In this document: piece by piece, positions 1-11,300 of the stretch | Numbering within the stretch: position 1 is the stretch's first letter | Layout: each line of letters opens with the position of its first letter | Assembly: GCF_035083965.1 (NCBI RefSeq) | Contig: NC_089728.1 | Location: 16,927,955-16,991,954, forward strand | From: Branchiostoma lanceolatum | Taxonomy: Eukaryota; Chordata; Leptocardii; Amphioxiformes; Branchiostomatidae | Length of the DNA stretch: 64,000 nt | Direction of reading: 5' to 3' | Position numbers and translations under genes: made by a program | The notes under the pieces: generated by a model | What the model was told of the DNA's origin: nothing | Databases searched by the model: none | What the model saw: only the letters and a program-made list of their open reading frames with translations

Positions 1-668
1 TAACCCAATTAAGAATTAAGTTTTTCTGTATCAAAGTTGAACAGTATTTTCCAACACAAAAAGAGTTTTACAACTATACCCCAATAGAGATGAGGGGCGC
101 CATAGACTTTCTGAAATATGTGATCCACTGGTCACTGAGTCACGTGTCTTATCTACATAAAATGATGTCACAGAAGCAGTGGATTGCTCACTCCTCGACA
201 GAGACTGGAGTTGATCAGTCAAGAATTCGGGTACATCCAATATTTTCTGTGTTGTAAATTACGGTTCAACATTGATACAGAATGACTTCTAGTTCTACCA
301 ACAATGCTAAACTTTTCATTAAAAGTTTGTACTGATGCAACAGGGTTCTGTACCTGTCTTGGAAAAGCAACTTGATCCTGTCTGCTGTTGTGGTTGGTCG
401 GGGAAGGGGCACCACAGCCTGCTAAAGGAATAAACAAGACCTGATGTCAACAAATATTTCTGCTTGGGCAGTCAATGAAGCTTTACAAAGAAGATCTTGA
501 ATGTGTGTAAAAAGATTTTTATCCTATACTTTCTGTGCAACACAAAATAACACAGAGTGCACTGTGACATACATAGTGAACAAGGCAATCATATTCATAG
601 ATGAAAGACTTCACCCCTTATGCATACTGAGGATGAAAGAAACACACTCACACACACATACATACATA

Positions 669-878
669 CTGTAAATCTATCTAATATTGCGGTTGGTAAT
701 TTTAGGGGTTTGGGGAAAAGTGAGTAGTTCACTGCATTTAATTTCAACGGTGGGAACAAACATAATTGTCACAAATGTTAGCGATCAAAAATGATGAAAT
801 TTTAGTGGTTGACTAGTGACCGTTAAAATAGCTAAAATTAATTATACCCCGCGGTAAGTTGCTGTTAACAAATCAGTA
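669..878. repeat. Short interspersed ~210-bp element (family E), copy 1
   Basis: An A/T-rich block with the ordered landmarks 'attgcggt', 'caacggtgggaac', 'ttgactagtgaccgtta', 'gctaaaatta' and 'taacaaatca'. The same order recurs at 2519-2737 and 21244-21443, so this is a dispersed non-autonomous element rather than unique intron sequence. No ORF is visible. Superfamily is unknown. Confidence 0.7.
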
Positions 879-882
879 CTCA

Positions 883-883
883 T

Positions 884-914
<31 letters not shown>

Positions 915-930
915 AACACACACACACACA

Positions 931-973
<43 letters not shown>
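883..973. repeat. (CA)n microsatellite
   Basis: About 90 bp of nearly pure CA dinucleotide with a few interruptions (aaacac, catacac). It lies in the intron or flank downstream of EIF2AK1 exon 4. Confidence 0.95.
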
Positions 974-976
<3 letters not shown>

Positions 977-1099
977 CATTGACAGAGAAGCCAAAAAAAT
1001 AACAGCTTTATGTCATGATCACTCCTTTTGGGGTGAAGTAGATATTAAGAGAAAAGTCTACTAGATACAAAAGATAACAAAATAGATCTGACCACTTAC

Positions 1100-3960
1100 A
1101 TCTGTAGGGACAGTCCTGATACTCTCTACTGCAGCGCTGACCAGGTTGGAGAAAGCCTTCTTGTATTGCTCTCGAACTGAACCAAACTCATCCAACCAGC
1201 TCACCCCTGATACTATCTGCAAAACAAGTTAATATTTAGCCTCCTTCGCAGACTTGTTGTAGCAGCGGCATTATTTTTTGGGAGAATTTTTTACATGGGC
1301 CGAGTTTCTCTAATGCAGGCCAATGGAGGTTTTCTGTGGAGGGAGAAACGCCTCTCCTCTAACCTTAGCCTGAATTCAATCAAGCCTCCGGTAACCGCTC
1401 GCCGCCCTGTAGCCGCCTCACAACCCAGGAGCTTGATGGCTATGGCCACTAACTTAAGGGAATCCTCCTTTCTGAATATGGATAATTTATGCAGCCGTCA
1501 TCAGCCCACAGAGCTGCCTGCCCAGGCCAGACTCTAGTTGCTAAGGATCTATTGCTGTTGCTATCCAGTGATTGACAGCTGCAGATGTCTGATCTGCAGG
1601 TGGTAGGAAGAGAGTTTCACAGGCCGTTTCTCTGTACTTTGAACATTTTTCGGCAGTCAAGTCTTTTCTTTTTGGATTTTCAAACTTGGTTTTTGATGTG
1701 GGAGAAACTGACATTGTCTGCCTCTAAAGGAACAGATAAACTAAGGAGGTTTAAAATCCCTTTTAAACGGCTTGGATACATCTCATTTCTCACCCTTCCA
1801 ACATCTGGATCTGGTTTCCCATCCCTTCCTCCCCATCTGCCAGGTGTGACAGCTAACAGACATGCTAACTAGGTGGTTTCTATGGCAATGGGAGCCTAGC
1901 TGAAGTCCTGCCCTATGATTGGTGTTACCATTTTTGATAACAGTTCTCCCGGCTTAGAGCAACCAGAGCACAAACTCCGCGGGGAGGGGAGAGAAACCCC
2001 CGGACAGCTTGAGTTTGCGTTATACAGACTACTCTAACCTTAGCCCATGTAAAAAATTGCGCATCCCCCCCCCCAAAAAAAAGCCACCCCAAGAAGTCTG
2101 CAAAGGAGGTTCTATCATATGGTCCTATTAATATAACTGTATACTTTTTCTTTAAACTTCACATGACTTTACTACTAGATGGTAAAATACTTAAAAATGT
2201 ATACAAAGTTTGCAACAAATATGGTAATGCACAGTATTTCAACTTACCTTCATTTTAGTCAAGTGCTCACATATTACTGTAGAAATAATCAAAATAAACA
2301 TGTCAGTTCAATGATATCAATAATCAACAAAATCAAAACTCAAATCATATAGTTACAGGTAGATAAAAGGAATATGATTAACATAAAAATTCCTAGTCTG
2401 ACTGGTAATGGGAACAGAACTAAGAATATTTTTTGATTGTTTCCTACAATATGTGATTCTTGATAGGCCTAAGCCTTAATATATAACATATATTATAAGC
2501 CACAAAATTGCTTATGATTACTGTAGATCCATTTGATATTGCGGTCCATAATTTCAACAGTTAAAGGAAAAAGAGTAGTTTACAGCAGTTAATTCTAAAG
2601 GTGGGAATGAATATCACTGTCTCAAACTTTAGTCTTGGAAATATTTGCTATGATGCAATTTTAGCAGCTCACTAGTGACTGTGAAAGTCGCTAAAGTTAA
2701 TTAAGTTACCATTAACAAATCAAGAATTACAGTATATTTTTCTGAAAATCATAGGTTGTATGTTGGTATCACGAGCACTGTGGGGCCTAGTAGGGAACCT
2801 TTAAACAGCTTGTTCCTCTTCTCTTGGTCTGTTTCGTACAGCGAGCAGAGATGCTCCAGCATGGACACCAGGAGCATGCTGGGAGCCGGGTTTGCGGCCT
2901 GTCTTCTCACCACGGCAAAGTTACTGGCACTGGTGTAGCTGCTGTCCTCCAGGTCCGACTCTGGAGAGATCATACAGCAAGTGTCAAACAAAAATGTTTC
3001 CTGGCAATAGTCACACTCACAAAAGACAAAAAAGGGAAAGGTACTAGTAGTCCCATGGCCTCTTTGGGTCCCATACCCTTTTTCAGGATACTACTAGGGG
3101 CAGTAGTTTATTATCTATTACTGGGTCTAGCTATAGGGCATGGTATTGGAAGGTGGGGCCTATCCCTCTCCTTCCACTGACTTAACCTCCCCAACCTAAG
3201 TCAGGTACCCATTTTTACACCTGGGTGGAGTGAGGAAAGTCGTGTTAACTGCCTTTCCCGATGGCACAACATTGAAGGCATGTCATAGGATTCGAACTCA
3301 CGACCTCTGGGTTCTGGGTGACCGGTCAAACACCCTACTGTTATGCCAACATAGTATGACGTCACACTAGATTCTTAAAAAACATTCTTATCCCCTCTGG
3401 CAGAAGATACAGAAACTGCAAGGCTTTCTCTGGTTGAACATATGGAAACTGTAGCACGGACACACGCACGCACACACGCGCGCACACACACACACACACA
3501 ACACACAGAAAACAAACACACAGACACACGCACACACAAACCCACACCTCACTCCCTTCAACATTTTGCCGGCGTGTGTTAGCATAATTTTCCTTACACA
3601 TCTGACGCCCGCCTATGCAGCTGTTTGCGGTGTCACACTTTGTGGTATCAGCTGCCCAGTGCCCCCCTCCCCTATTTGTGATTGTTTCGTTTCTAATTAT
3701 AACGGTCATATTTTTTTGTGACAAGAATTTCACACGGTAAAACGACGTAAAAGAAAGAACAAAGATCTTTCTGTCTCACCATCAAAGTCGGGCAGAGAAC
3801 GCGCAGAATCGGCGTCAAAACTGAAGCCGCTGTACGTAGAACGTTGCGAAAGTTCCTGAACATGTCGCTGATCTTGACTTTGCGGCGCTGAAGTTGTTCG
3901 AAGCGGCCAGTCGACACTCCTTCCTCGGTCCCCGACAAACCCTGCGCCCTTACCGAACAT
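1100..3960 (-). CDS. EIF2AK1: EIF2AK1/HRI-like eIF2alpha kinase, N-terminal exons 1-4 (partial)
   Basis: Coding exons on the minus strand are 3780-3960, 2799-2960, 2248-2276 (a 29-bp microexon) and 1100-1216, giving 163 codons with consistent phases (1,1,0,0) and GT-AG borders. The start at 3960 is the first ATG in frame; a TAA lies six bases upstream. The exon 1/2 junction encodes FDESDLEDS, like the YDESDV segment of vertebrate HRI. Exon 2 carries MLLVSMLEHLCSLYETDQ and LFK. The microexon supplies VICEHLTKMK, and exon 4 carries SWLDEFGSVREQYKKAFSNL. Together these match, in order, the N-terminal haem-sensing domain of HRI. HRI phosphorylates eIF2alpha under haem deficiency or mitochondrial/oxidative stress (family knowledge). 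The kinase lobes are not found in 1-1099 and must lie past the left edge. The gene is divergent from NAE1. Confidence 0.85.
1239..2109. mobile_element. TIR DNA element (~870 bp, family I)
   Basis: The ends are inverted repeats. The left end reads gcctccttcgcagactt and, about 45 bases in, ttttttacatgggc. The right end contains gcccatgtaaaaaa and closes with aagtctgcaaaggaggt. The interior includes a segment ('tagcctgaattcaatcaagc') also found at 60898. A short relative with the same terminal motif lies at 18501-18672. No transposase ORF is present, so it is non-autonomous. I could not identify a clear TSD. Confidence 0.75.
2519..2737. repeat. Short interspersed ~210-bp element (family E), copy 2
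   Basis: Same landmark order as 669-878 ('attgcggtcc', 'aaaggtgggaatg', 'ctcactagtgactgt', 'gctaaagttaatta', 'taacaaatcaagaattacag'). It is in EIF2AK1 intron 2, just downstream of exon 2. Confidence 0.7.
3040..3356 (-). mobile_element. tRNA-derived SINE (family 1), minus orientation
   Basis: Read on the minus strand, the tRNA-like head contains a box B-like 'gagttcgaatcc' near 3287-3299. It is followed by the body shared with other copies (aaggcagttaacacgac, ctcactccacccaggtg). Related copies are at 12545-12740, 19715-19858, 31660-31937, 37609-38029, 38190-38574 and 41529-41852. It sits in EIF2AK1 intron 1. Confidence 0.7.
3459..3548. repeat. (CA)n-rich microsatellite
   Basis: Imperfect CA/CG dinucleotide tract (cacacgcacgcacac, cacacacacacacacaac). 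It creates an artificial Cys/Val-rich open frame on the minus strand. Confidence 0.9.
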
Positions 3961-4338
3961 ACCTTACGCCCAGGCAATGTCACATTGCTGGTAGAAACTC
4001 CAATATTTGGAGGTTACCAGAATATTCTGTTGAACGTGTTTTTACAGGAGTCGATCTGACGAAACTTTGTACACATGCAATAGGTCATAGGTCAAACATT
4101 CAACGTTAGATAGAACATAGTCTCACATTCTATATATAAAGGTTGGAATACAAAATCACAGATTGAATGGATTCTGTAGATCAAATTCTCTATTTTCTTT
4201 CACATAACAATACAACAATTCTAATCATTTATTTTACGTTTGATAATAAAAAACATTTACGTACTTGATTGGATAGAGTTAAGATTATGTTTTGATTAGC
4301 GAATCCCGCGCTATTGTTACTACTACCAAACTAGAAAC
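3961..4338. promoter_or_regulatory. Shared 5' region between EIF2AK1 and NAE1 (candidate bidirectional promoter)
   Basis: Only 378 bp separate the two start codons (EIF2AK1 ATG at 3960 minus, NAE1 ATG at 4339 plus), so both 5'UTRs and core promoters must fit here unless there are upstream non-coding exons. An A/T motif (tatatataaa, about 4130-4139) could act as a TATA element for the plus direction. It is not a strong case, since this type of housekeeping pair often lacks TATA. Bidirectional use is inferred from the spacing. Confidence 0.55.
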
Positions 4339-5353
4339 ATGGCTGCCACCGGTGCTGGAAAAACCATGGACAAGGAAAAGAAATACGATCGTCAATTAAG
4401 GTATGTATTTGAAGAAACCTTGTACTTTTTAATGACCAGGTGTGTAACTGTCATCTTTAAGAAAAGTTGTGAAATGTTGTTGCAACGACGCTGGGCTCTC
4501 TAACTAGTCTAAGTTGTTGCTGAGTTGCAAAACGTTTGGCTGCAAAACTGTATGATATAATTTTTTTTGTAGGCCCTTGCAAAATGTTCTATCGGTAGAA
4601 ATCACAGTCTTTTCACTGTCATAATGCCATTGACAGATACTTCATATTCTCTCAAATCAAAATCAGCCATGCATGGATTGTCATGATATTGAATTTACGT
4701 AGCAAGCAAATGATTAGATGGGGGGGATCCCTAGTGGCTCTCTCAAGTACTGCAGCTGCTTTTATATATCTTGTTTGCAGATGTATGCTATAGTACCTTC
4801 ATCGGAAGAGAAACATATTGTTTGCTATGTTTCTTCTTCCTCTCCTTCTTCTTCAATTTCAAACAAATGAGGTCAATGACCTGGACCATACGCTAAGTCT
4901 TTATCCTTACTTGTAAAGTAGCAGGCACCCGTTGGTGTTTGATTACATTATGTAGCAAGTGGCAGTACAGAGCTGGAGGGGCTGGTCACCATAGCATATG
5001 AATGTGTTTGATACTGATGTTAAGCAGAGTAGTAGTTTGTTAGGCTAAACATTATAAGTAACTAAAGTTCACATAATGTTTAGCCTAATATCATTAGGCT
5101 AAACATTATGTGAACTTTAGTTACTTGAAGGTAAACATTATGTATTTGCTTGCAAACATGTTATCTTCCAGTTTATTTACCTTTTTTACATACTGTATCA
5201 TGTAGGCTGTGGGGAGACCATGGACAGGCAGCGCTGGAGGCGTCCCGAGTGTGTCTGGTGAATGTAACAGCCACGGGCACTGAGACACTCAAGAACCTCA
5301 TCTTGCCAGGTATGTGGCTCTATAGAACTATTTCAAGGTTCAAAGTGTTGAGA

Positions 5354-5396
<43 letters not shown>

Positions 5397-8300
5397 TGAA
5401 CACAATAACTTGAGTATGCCTGGGTGGATTGTCTTGATATTTAGTATGTCCGTATGAGAATTATTGAGACCTCAAAATGATTAGATTTTGGTCCCCCTAG
5501 CAACTTGTTAAGGTACTGCAGCAGGACCTCCTGTTTTGATATCTTGTGTTATAATCTTGACATGCTGTGGTCGTGATTTTTTTGTGGCAGATATTGTTTG
5601 TTATGCATTGTGTATTGTTTCATTTTATTTTCAACCAATGTAGAAGTCATCATTAATGAAGATATTTGATGATTACAGAACTATACTAGTGATGATTGGC
5701 TAGAACGAGATACAATTGTCTTGCAAACTTCCTGTCTCTTTCAGGTATCGGCTGGTTTACCATCATTGATGGTGGCAAAGTCACTGGGGAGGATGTGGGC
5801 AACAAGTAGGTTAAAATTTGTGTACCAGGGGTTTTTCTTTAAAAAAATTGCAAAGCCTACGGGAGCAGTGCGAGGTAGCAGTGCGACCAAGCGGGGGATC
5901 GTGCGGAAGGGGGGGGGGGTTGGTTTAAAGACTTTTAAGTTAAAATCACAGGAGCATTTTTTTGATTCCTGAGGGGAAAAATTGCTGTCACAGGTCACAG
6001 TTAAAGACTGTGGTCACATGTGACCAAGTAGCATCCCTGGTCAATCAGAATTGTATGCTTGTCACAGAATCTGCTCCCCAGGGTAAAGGCATGAGGGTGT
6101 TCCCCTCTTTAGATGAACCCCTGGTATACATATGTACATATATACAAAACTACACATTGTAAGTAATTTGTAACTCTTACTACTGTATTACTGTCAGTAG
6201 GAAAATAAGGTGCTTTGACACACAACCTAAATGGTGTTTACCTAGTGAATGCGATGTTCTTGTTACCTCAGCTACTACTAGTACTAGTACCTTCCTTGAT
6301 ACTAAATGTATTGAGAACCTAATTATGACTTACCAACCTGGTAATGCTAATCATGTAATTGTCAGAAGTGTTACATTGGTCGATGAGCTATCATGTGAAT
6401 TTTAATGAAGCATTCTATCAATATGTCTAAAATATTTTATTTTCTTTTGATCAATGTGACAGCTTCTTCCTTGAGAGGGACAGCATTGGAAAGGTGAGAT
6501 TGAAAATATGACTTCCTTGCTTTGTAGTGAAGGTATACTGCAGTTTAGAATTAATCTGCAAGGTGGCATCGTGTTTAGGATTTGAAAAACTACAACTTGC
6601 AACTTAGCAAGTGATTAGCACGAAAGTTCATCTGTTTTGGTATCAGGGCTTGAAATTTATTTTTGGAAATAGGTGCACCGGTGCACCCAACCAAAATAAT
6701 TAGGTGCACAGAGAGAATTTTGGGTGCACCACATAGAATAAAGCTGAATGTCAGCAAAATATATCTAAGTTAACGCTCTCAAGAACTTCAATCTTTAATT
6801 CTATAGCTAACTTCAAAATTACAAACAAGTAATGCATCAAACAAAGTACAACAAAGGTTATGTTACTTTTTCAGATACTCGAATTTCAAGAAAGTGTTTA
6901 CCAGTGTACAATCATAGTACCTTTACCCTATAGCCTACTAAAATTTCTAGGTGCACTGGTGCACCCACAGTCTAAATTTGGTGCACAGCTCCAATTTTGG
7001 GTGCACGCAGGTGCACATGCACCCACTATTTCGAGCCCTGGGTATGTTTATGACATTATATGGAAACAGTTAAACTATTGCCCAACTACAATGTAGAAAT
7101 AGACTCACCAAATACAGTGTATTGGCTAGTCCTCCTCTTCAGCTGATGCTATATAGTAAACTACTTGTACCTCTAATCTACAATCTACATATGACAGTAC
7201 TATACTGAAGCCTTTAACAGATGGGAATAAAGAAGCTATATTAATTACTCAATAATGTGATTATTGGCTCAAGACTTTGTTCTTCCTTCCAGTCTCGTGC
7301 AGAAATGGCTACGGAGTGTCTGTTGGAGCTGAACTCAGATGTGCGTGGGGACTTTATTGATGAGGTTAGTAAATTCTTAAGGATCTCTGTTGTCTTAAGT
7401 TACTTAAAGGTAATGTTTAAAGAAGCTCAATGTTATCAAATCTTGAGACACTTAAGGTTTTGTTGATTTGATACTGACACCAGGCTATTAGCTAGCAGGG
7501 CGTCAGGGTGTCTTCTGGGTGCCCTACACTAAGAAAACAAAGAAATTAGATGCCCTCCTTTTGCAGGGAACACCCAGAGGACACCCTTTACCCCTGGTAA
7601 TTATATACATGTACACTTGCCACTGCCACTGTTAGTTGTTTTTCCCTCATGGTAACCAGACACTGGGACAGCATGAAAATTGACATGCAAGCTCCTGGGT
7701 AATTGTTAATCCATAGAGTCCATTGGGAAAGTCTGCTCTATCCCTCTATGAATCCTAGCTAAAAGCCTGACTAACGCCTTTACTCTGATTGTTGTACCCA
7801 AGAACCCAGAGCACCTGTTGGAAGCCAACCCGGAGTTCTTCCGTTCCTTCAGCTGTGTTATTGCAGCCCAGATGCCAGAGAGGTGGGTCACTTTATCTTT
7901 GTATAGCTTATGTACAATTATAGGCCACATCTAGTGCTGCGTACCTAAACGTACCATCAGGTACAGGTACCTGAACAATTTGAAAAATTAACATGTGATT
8001 TCCTGAACTTCTTCAATGACAAAAACATAAACCGTTTTCAACTTGTCAGTATCTTTATTCAAAGAACACTAGGTTACCCCCAAACTCCCTGGGCCTTGCT
8101 ATCAAAACTTCCGACCTACCTGAATGATCTGTTGCAAGCTAGTTACTCTGTTCCAAGGTATCACTTTGGTCACATTTGGTGTTGCATGAGGTTAAATTAG
8201 GTTAGGAAATCAGTCCAAAAAAAGCATTATGTTGGTGTAAATTTATATCGGTACAGTACCGGTACTTCATGATCCGGTATTTTGGACCTGTACCAAATCA

Positions 8301-11300
8301 CTTTTTACGGTACAGTACCGGTACACGCACCGGTACGCAGCACTAGCCACATCAATTTGATTTGTTGCTTCTCGAGTTCAAAACAAATTCTGCTGAAATG
8401 GAAGGGTTGAAGTATTGTGACTCTTTTTGAGATATCAATTCTTAAAAATATATTTTCTGAAGTTTGAAACATATGATCATGACAAACATGTGAGAATCTT
8501 GACAATGAGGTGAGAGAAGACAGCATTTCATTACCTTATGACAATTATATGAATTTATATCTATTTCTTTGATGGCAACAAATACACATTAAAAATTCAA
8601 CAATAGGAAAGTACTAGGTACATTTAGTAGCAAGGACTTTCAGAAATTTCAGCCAACAATTTCAGACGGTGTATGTTTATTCAACATAAAATGTTTATAA
8701 TGTCAATCAAAAGTCAAGGAAACAATTATTACTGGTACTACAGGTCACTCTTGGTAATACAGGTCACTCAGCAAGATCTTATAAAGTGTCATAACCAAAC
8801 AGTTGCCTTTACCATCCTTTCTGCTAGGGGGCGTTGCTTCTGTATGACATTATATGCCACGGAGATACAGATGACTGTACTACATTGTATGTACATGTGT
8901 CTGTACCTACTCATATTCTGCTAGGTTTCCATTTTTCTTAGGGAGAAATCTACAACCACAACTGATTCAGAATCAGTTTTCTGGTATAATGCATTTAGTA
9001 TTACTATCTACTTTATCATTCACAAACACAGGAAAACTAAACAGATGAAGCATAAATCTATGTTAACATAATTGTACCTAAAAATTCAAAATTACGTCTT
9101 GTTACATGTCATAGTGTGTAATATCAAGAACACATTTTTTTCACTTATAAGAATATGTTTGTCATCAAAGCTAAAACATGTTGGAATGTACCATAAAAAA
9201 ACTAGTATTTTTGGCGAAGCTTCAGGAGCAAGGCTAATATTCAACTGTATAATGTAGTGCATTGTTTACTAATACTGTAATAGTGACTAGCTGGGTTACT
9301 AAATGACAAGTTCACAGAGAGAATCTGGTATTTATATCCTTCTCTGTCTGTCAAACCCCTGCAGATTATACATCTGAAACAAAACATCAGGAAGTTGTTA
9401 TAACACTGCGCTTTTTCTGAGGGAGCGTAATAGTGTCCGGATACCTTACATGATGAAAGGTCCCTATTTAGAGAATTAGACGAATTGGAATCATACAAAC
9501 TGGCTTCGTCATAGGGGGGGGGATTTGCTCACAAACTGTGTATGTCATCGCGCACGGCGGAATAGAACTGGGAGGGGTCAGGTGTTCGATTACAATCTGA
9601 CTTATTCACGACAAATAAGTACAAAATTAGCCTTTTTTCTTGGTATTTTTACACAAGTGAGGAAGCTTAAGGGGAACAGCCACCGGCATTGTATATCGAT
9701 ATTGATATCCGGAAACGTTTGATGGCGTTTGATGTGTGCGGGCACCAGGCCCCCCGCGGGAATCGGATATATATACCTGTGAGACACCGGGCTCTGTAAC
9801 ACCGGTCATGTTTCAGGGAATGTCGTTCAAACGGGTTCCATTCTTTATGGATGTGCGCAATGACATTGACAGTTTGTGAGCAAAATCCCCCCTATATATG
9901 ACGAAACCAGTTTGGGTGGTTCAAATTCATCTATTGTGAGATGGAGAAATTCCACTTGCATTACATCAGCAATTTCTGTCATTCAAAAATAATTACTCAA
10001 GCAACTGGATAAGATTTTGAAAATCTTAGTTGCTTGAGTAATTATTTTTGGCGTATCTTATTACCTGGATGTCTAACCTTCATTTCTGTCATTGTTAAGT
10101 AATTTGAGCTTTAAGTAGGTGTATTTATTCTTATCAAGCGCCTTCACAGAAGTAACTTGCTATATTGTAGAAGATTGTGGTAGACAAGACTATATGATAG
10201 CTTTGAAAAATGTCCAGGTATAAGTTGTTAGGTTTGAAAGTTTCTTACCCAATACAGCTGTTTCAGTAGCTGGGTATCAACGTATGAGGCTTTATATATT
10301 CACTGCGACTCTATCTCCTGCATTTATGATGTAGTAGCAATAAAAACAACATTGTCAGCAAAGCTGAGTAAATATAATGACATGTTAGCCCAATGTAGTT
10401 ACGTCAAGCCCCGGTTACACTTGGCCAAACACGGCCCCCCGACCTTCGACCAACCATGGCTGGGAGTAGTTCGGGAAATATGTACTAGTAGGTCAGTGTT
10501 CGGCATGGTTGGCTGGAGTTCGGCTGCGCCAGCCGAATGTTTTGAAATTGTCAACATTTGGCTGTGAAAGGTAGGTCTAGAATGGGTGGTTGGGAGTAAG
10601 TAAGTTAGTCTTTGGTCAGGAGTCAAATTTGACTCTTAGATTCTAAATCTAGTAAGACTGCTCGCGACCTACCGCCAACCTTGGTTGGTTAGTGGTCGGG
10701 AGCCATGTTTGGCTACTGTAATTCACTTAATTTTCACGGTAACAAAAAGTCATGGTGTAAAGAAAGTGGACATTTGTACGGATGTCCGGAAGTACGGATG
10801 TATGAGGGAATCATAATAACAATGGGTTTTTTCACGGTGATGATAAGTTCATGGTACAGAGGTGACCGTGAAAATAGTGAACATGAAGTTACAGTAAAAA
10901 AAAACAAGAATTACTGTATGTGTAACCGGGGCTTCAGTGAGAAGTCAGTGTTAAAGATGAGGTGACGTGAGTGGAGCTGGGATGGGTCCTTGCCTGCCGT
11001 ACGTACTAGGGCCTGACCAGCCCACCTGCACACTCCAACAGTTCCATACGCAGGCTGATGTAGTTGTGCCAGCTGCGGGGACGAACGCGCACGTAGCGAG
11101 CCCGGAAGGGCTGGGCGAAGATGTGCTTCACTGCAGTCACCTTGTCAAAGTTGCCTCCAAATATCTAGGAAGGTAGCATAAACAAAAGAACACGATAATT
11201 GATATCATTTAATTCTTCCACAGTCATCTATGCCTACCGTTGTATGCCATAGTCTTTTTTAAAGTTTTAAGCCCCAGGTCATGATCAGAAGTTCAGGACT

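Noticed and set aside
31-437. Two minus-strand open frames that might be EIF2AK1 exons (one Ser/Thr-rich)
   Set aside because: They start with non-ATG codons, show no kinase motif, and cannot follow exon 4 without the missing N-lobe. Splice-like borders exist, but support is too weak.
9241-9498. Minus-strand 85-codon frame as an extra discoidin exon
   Set aside because: No discoidin motif; it overlaps the edge of the TIR element at 9497-9915.
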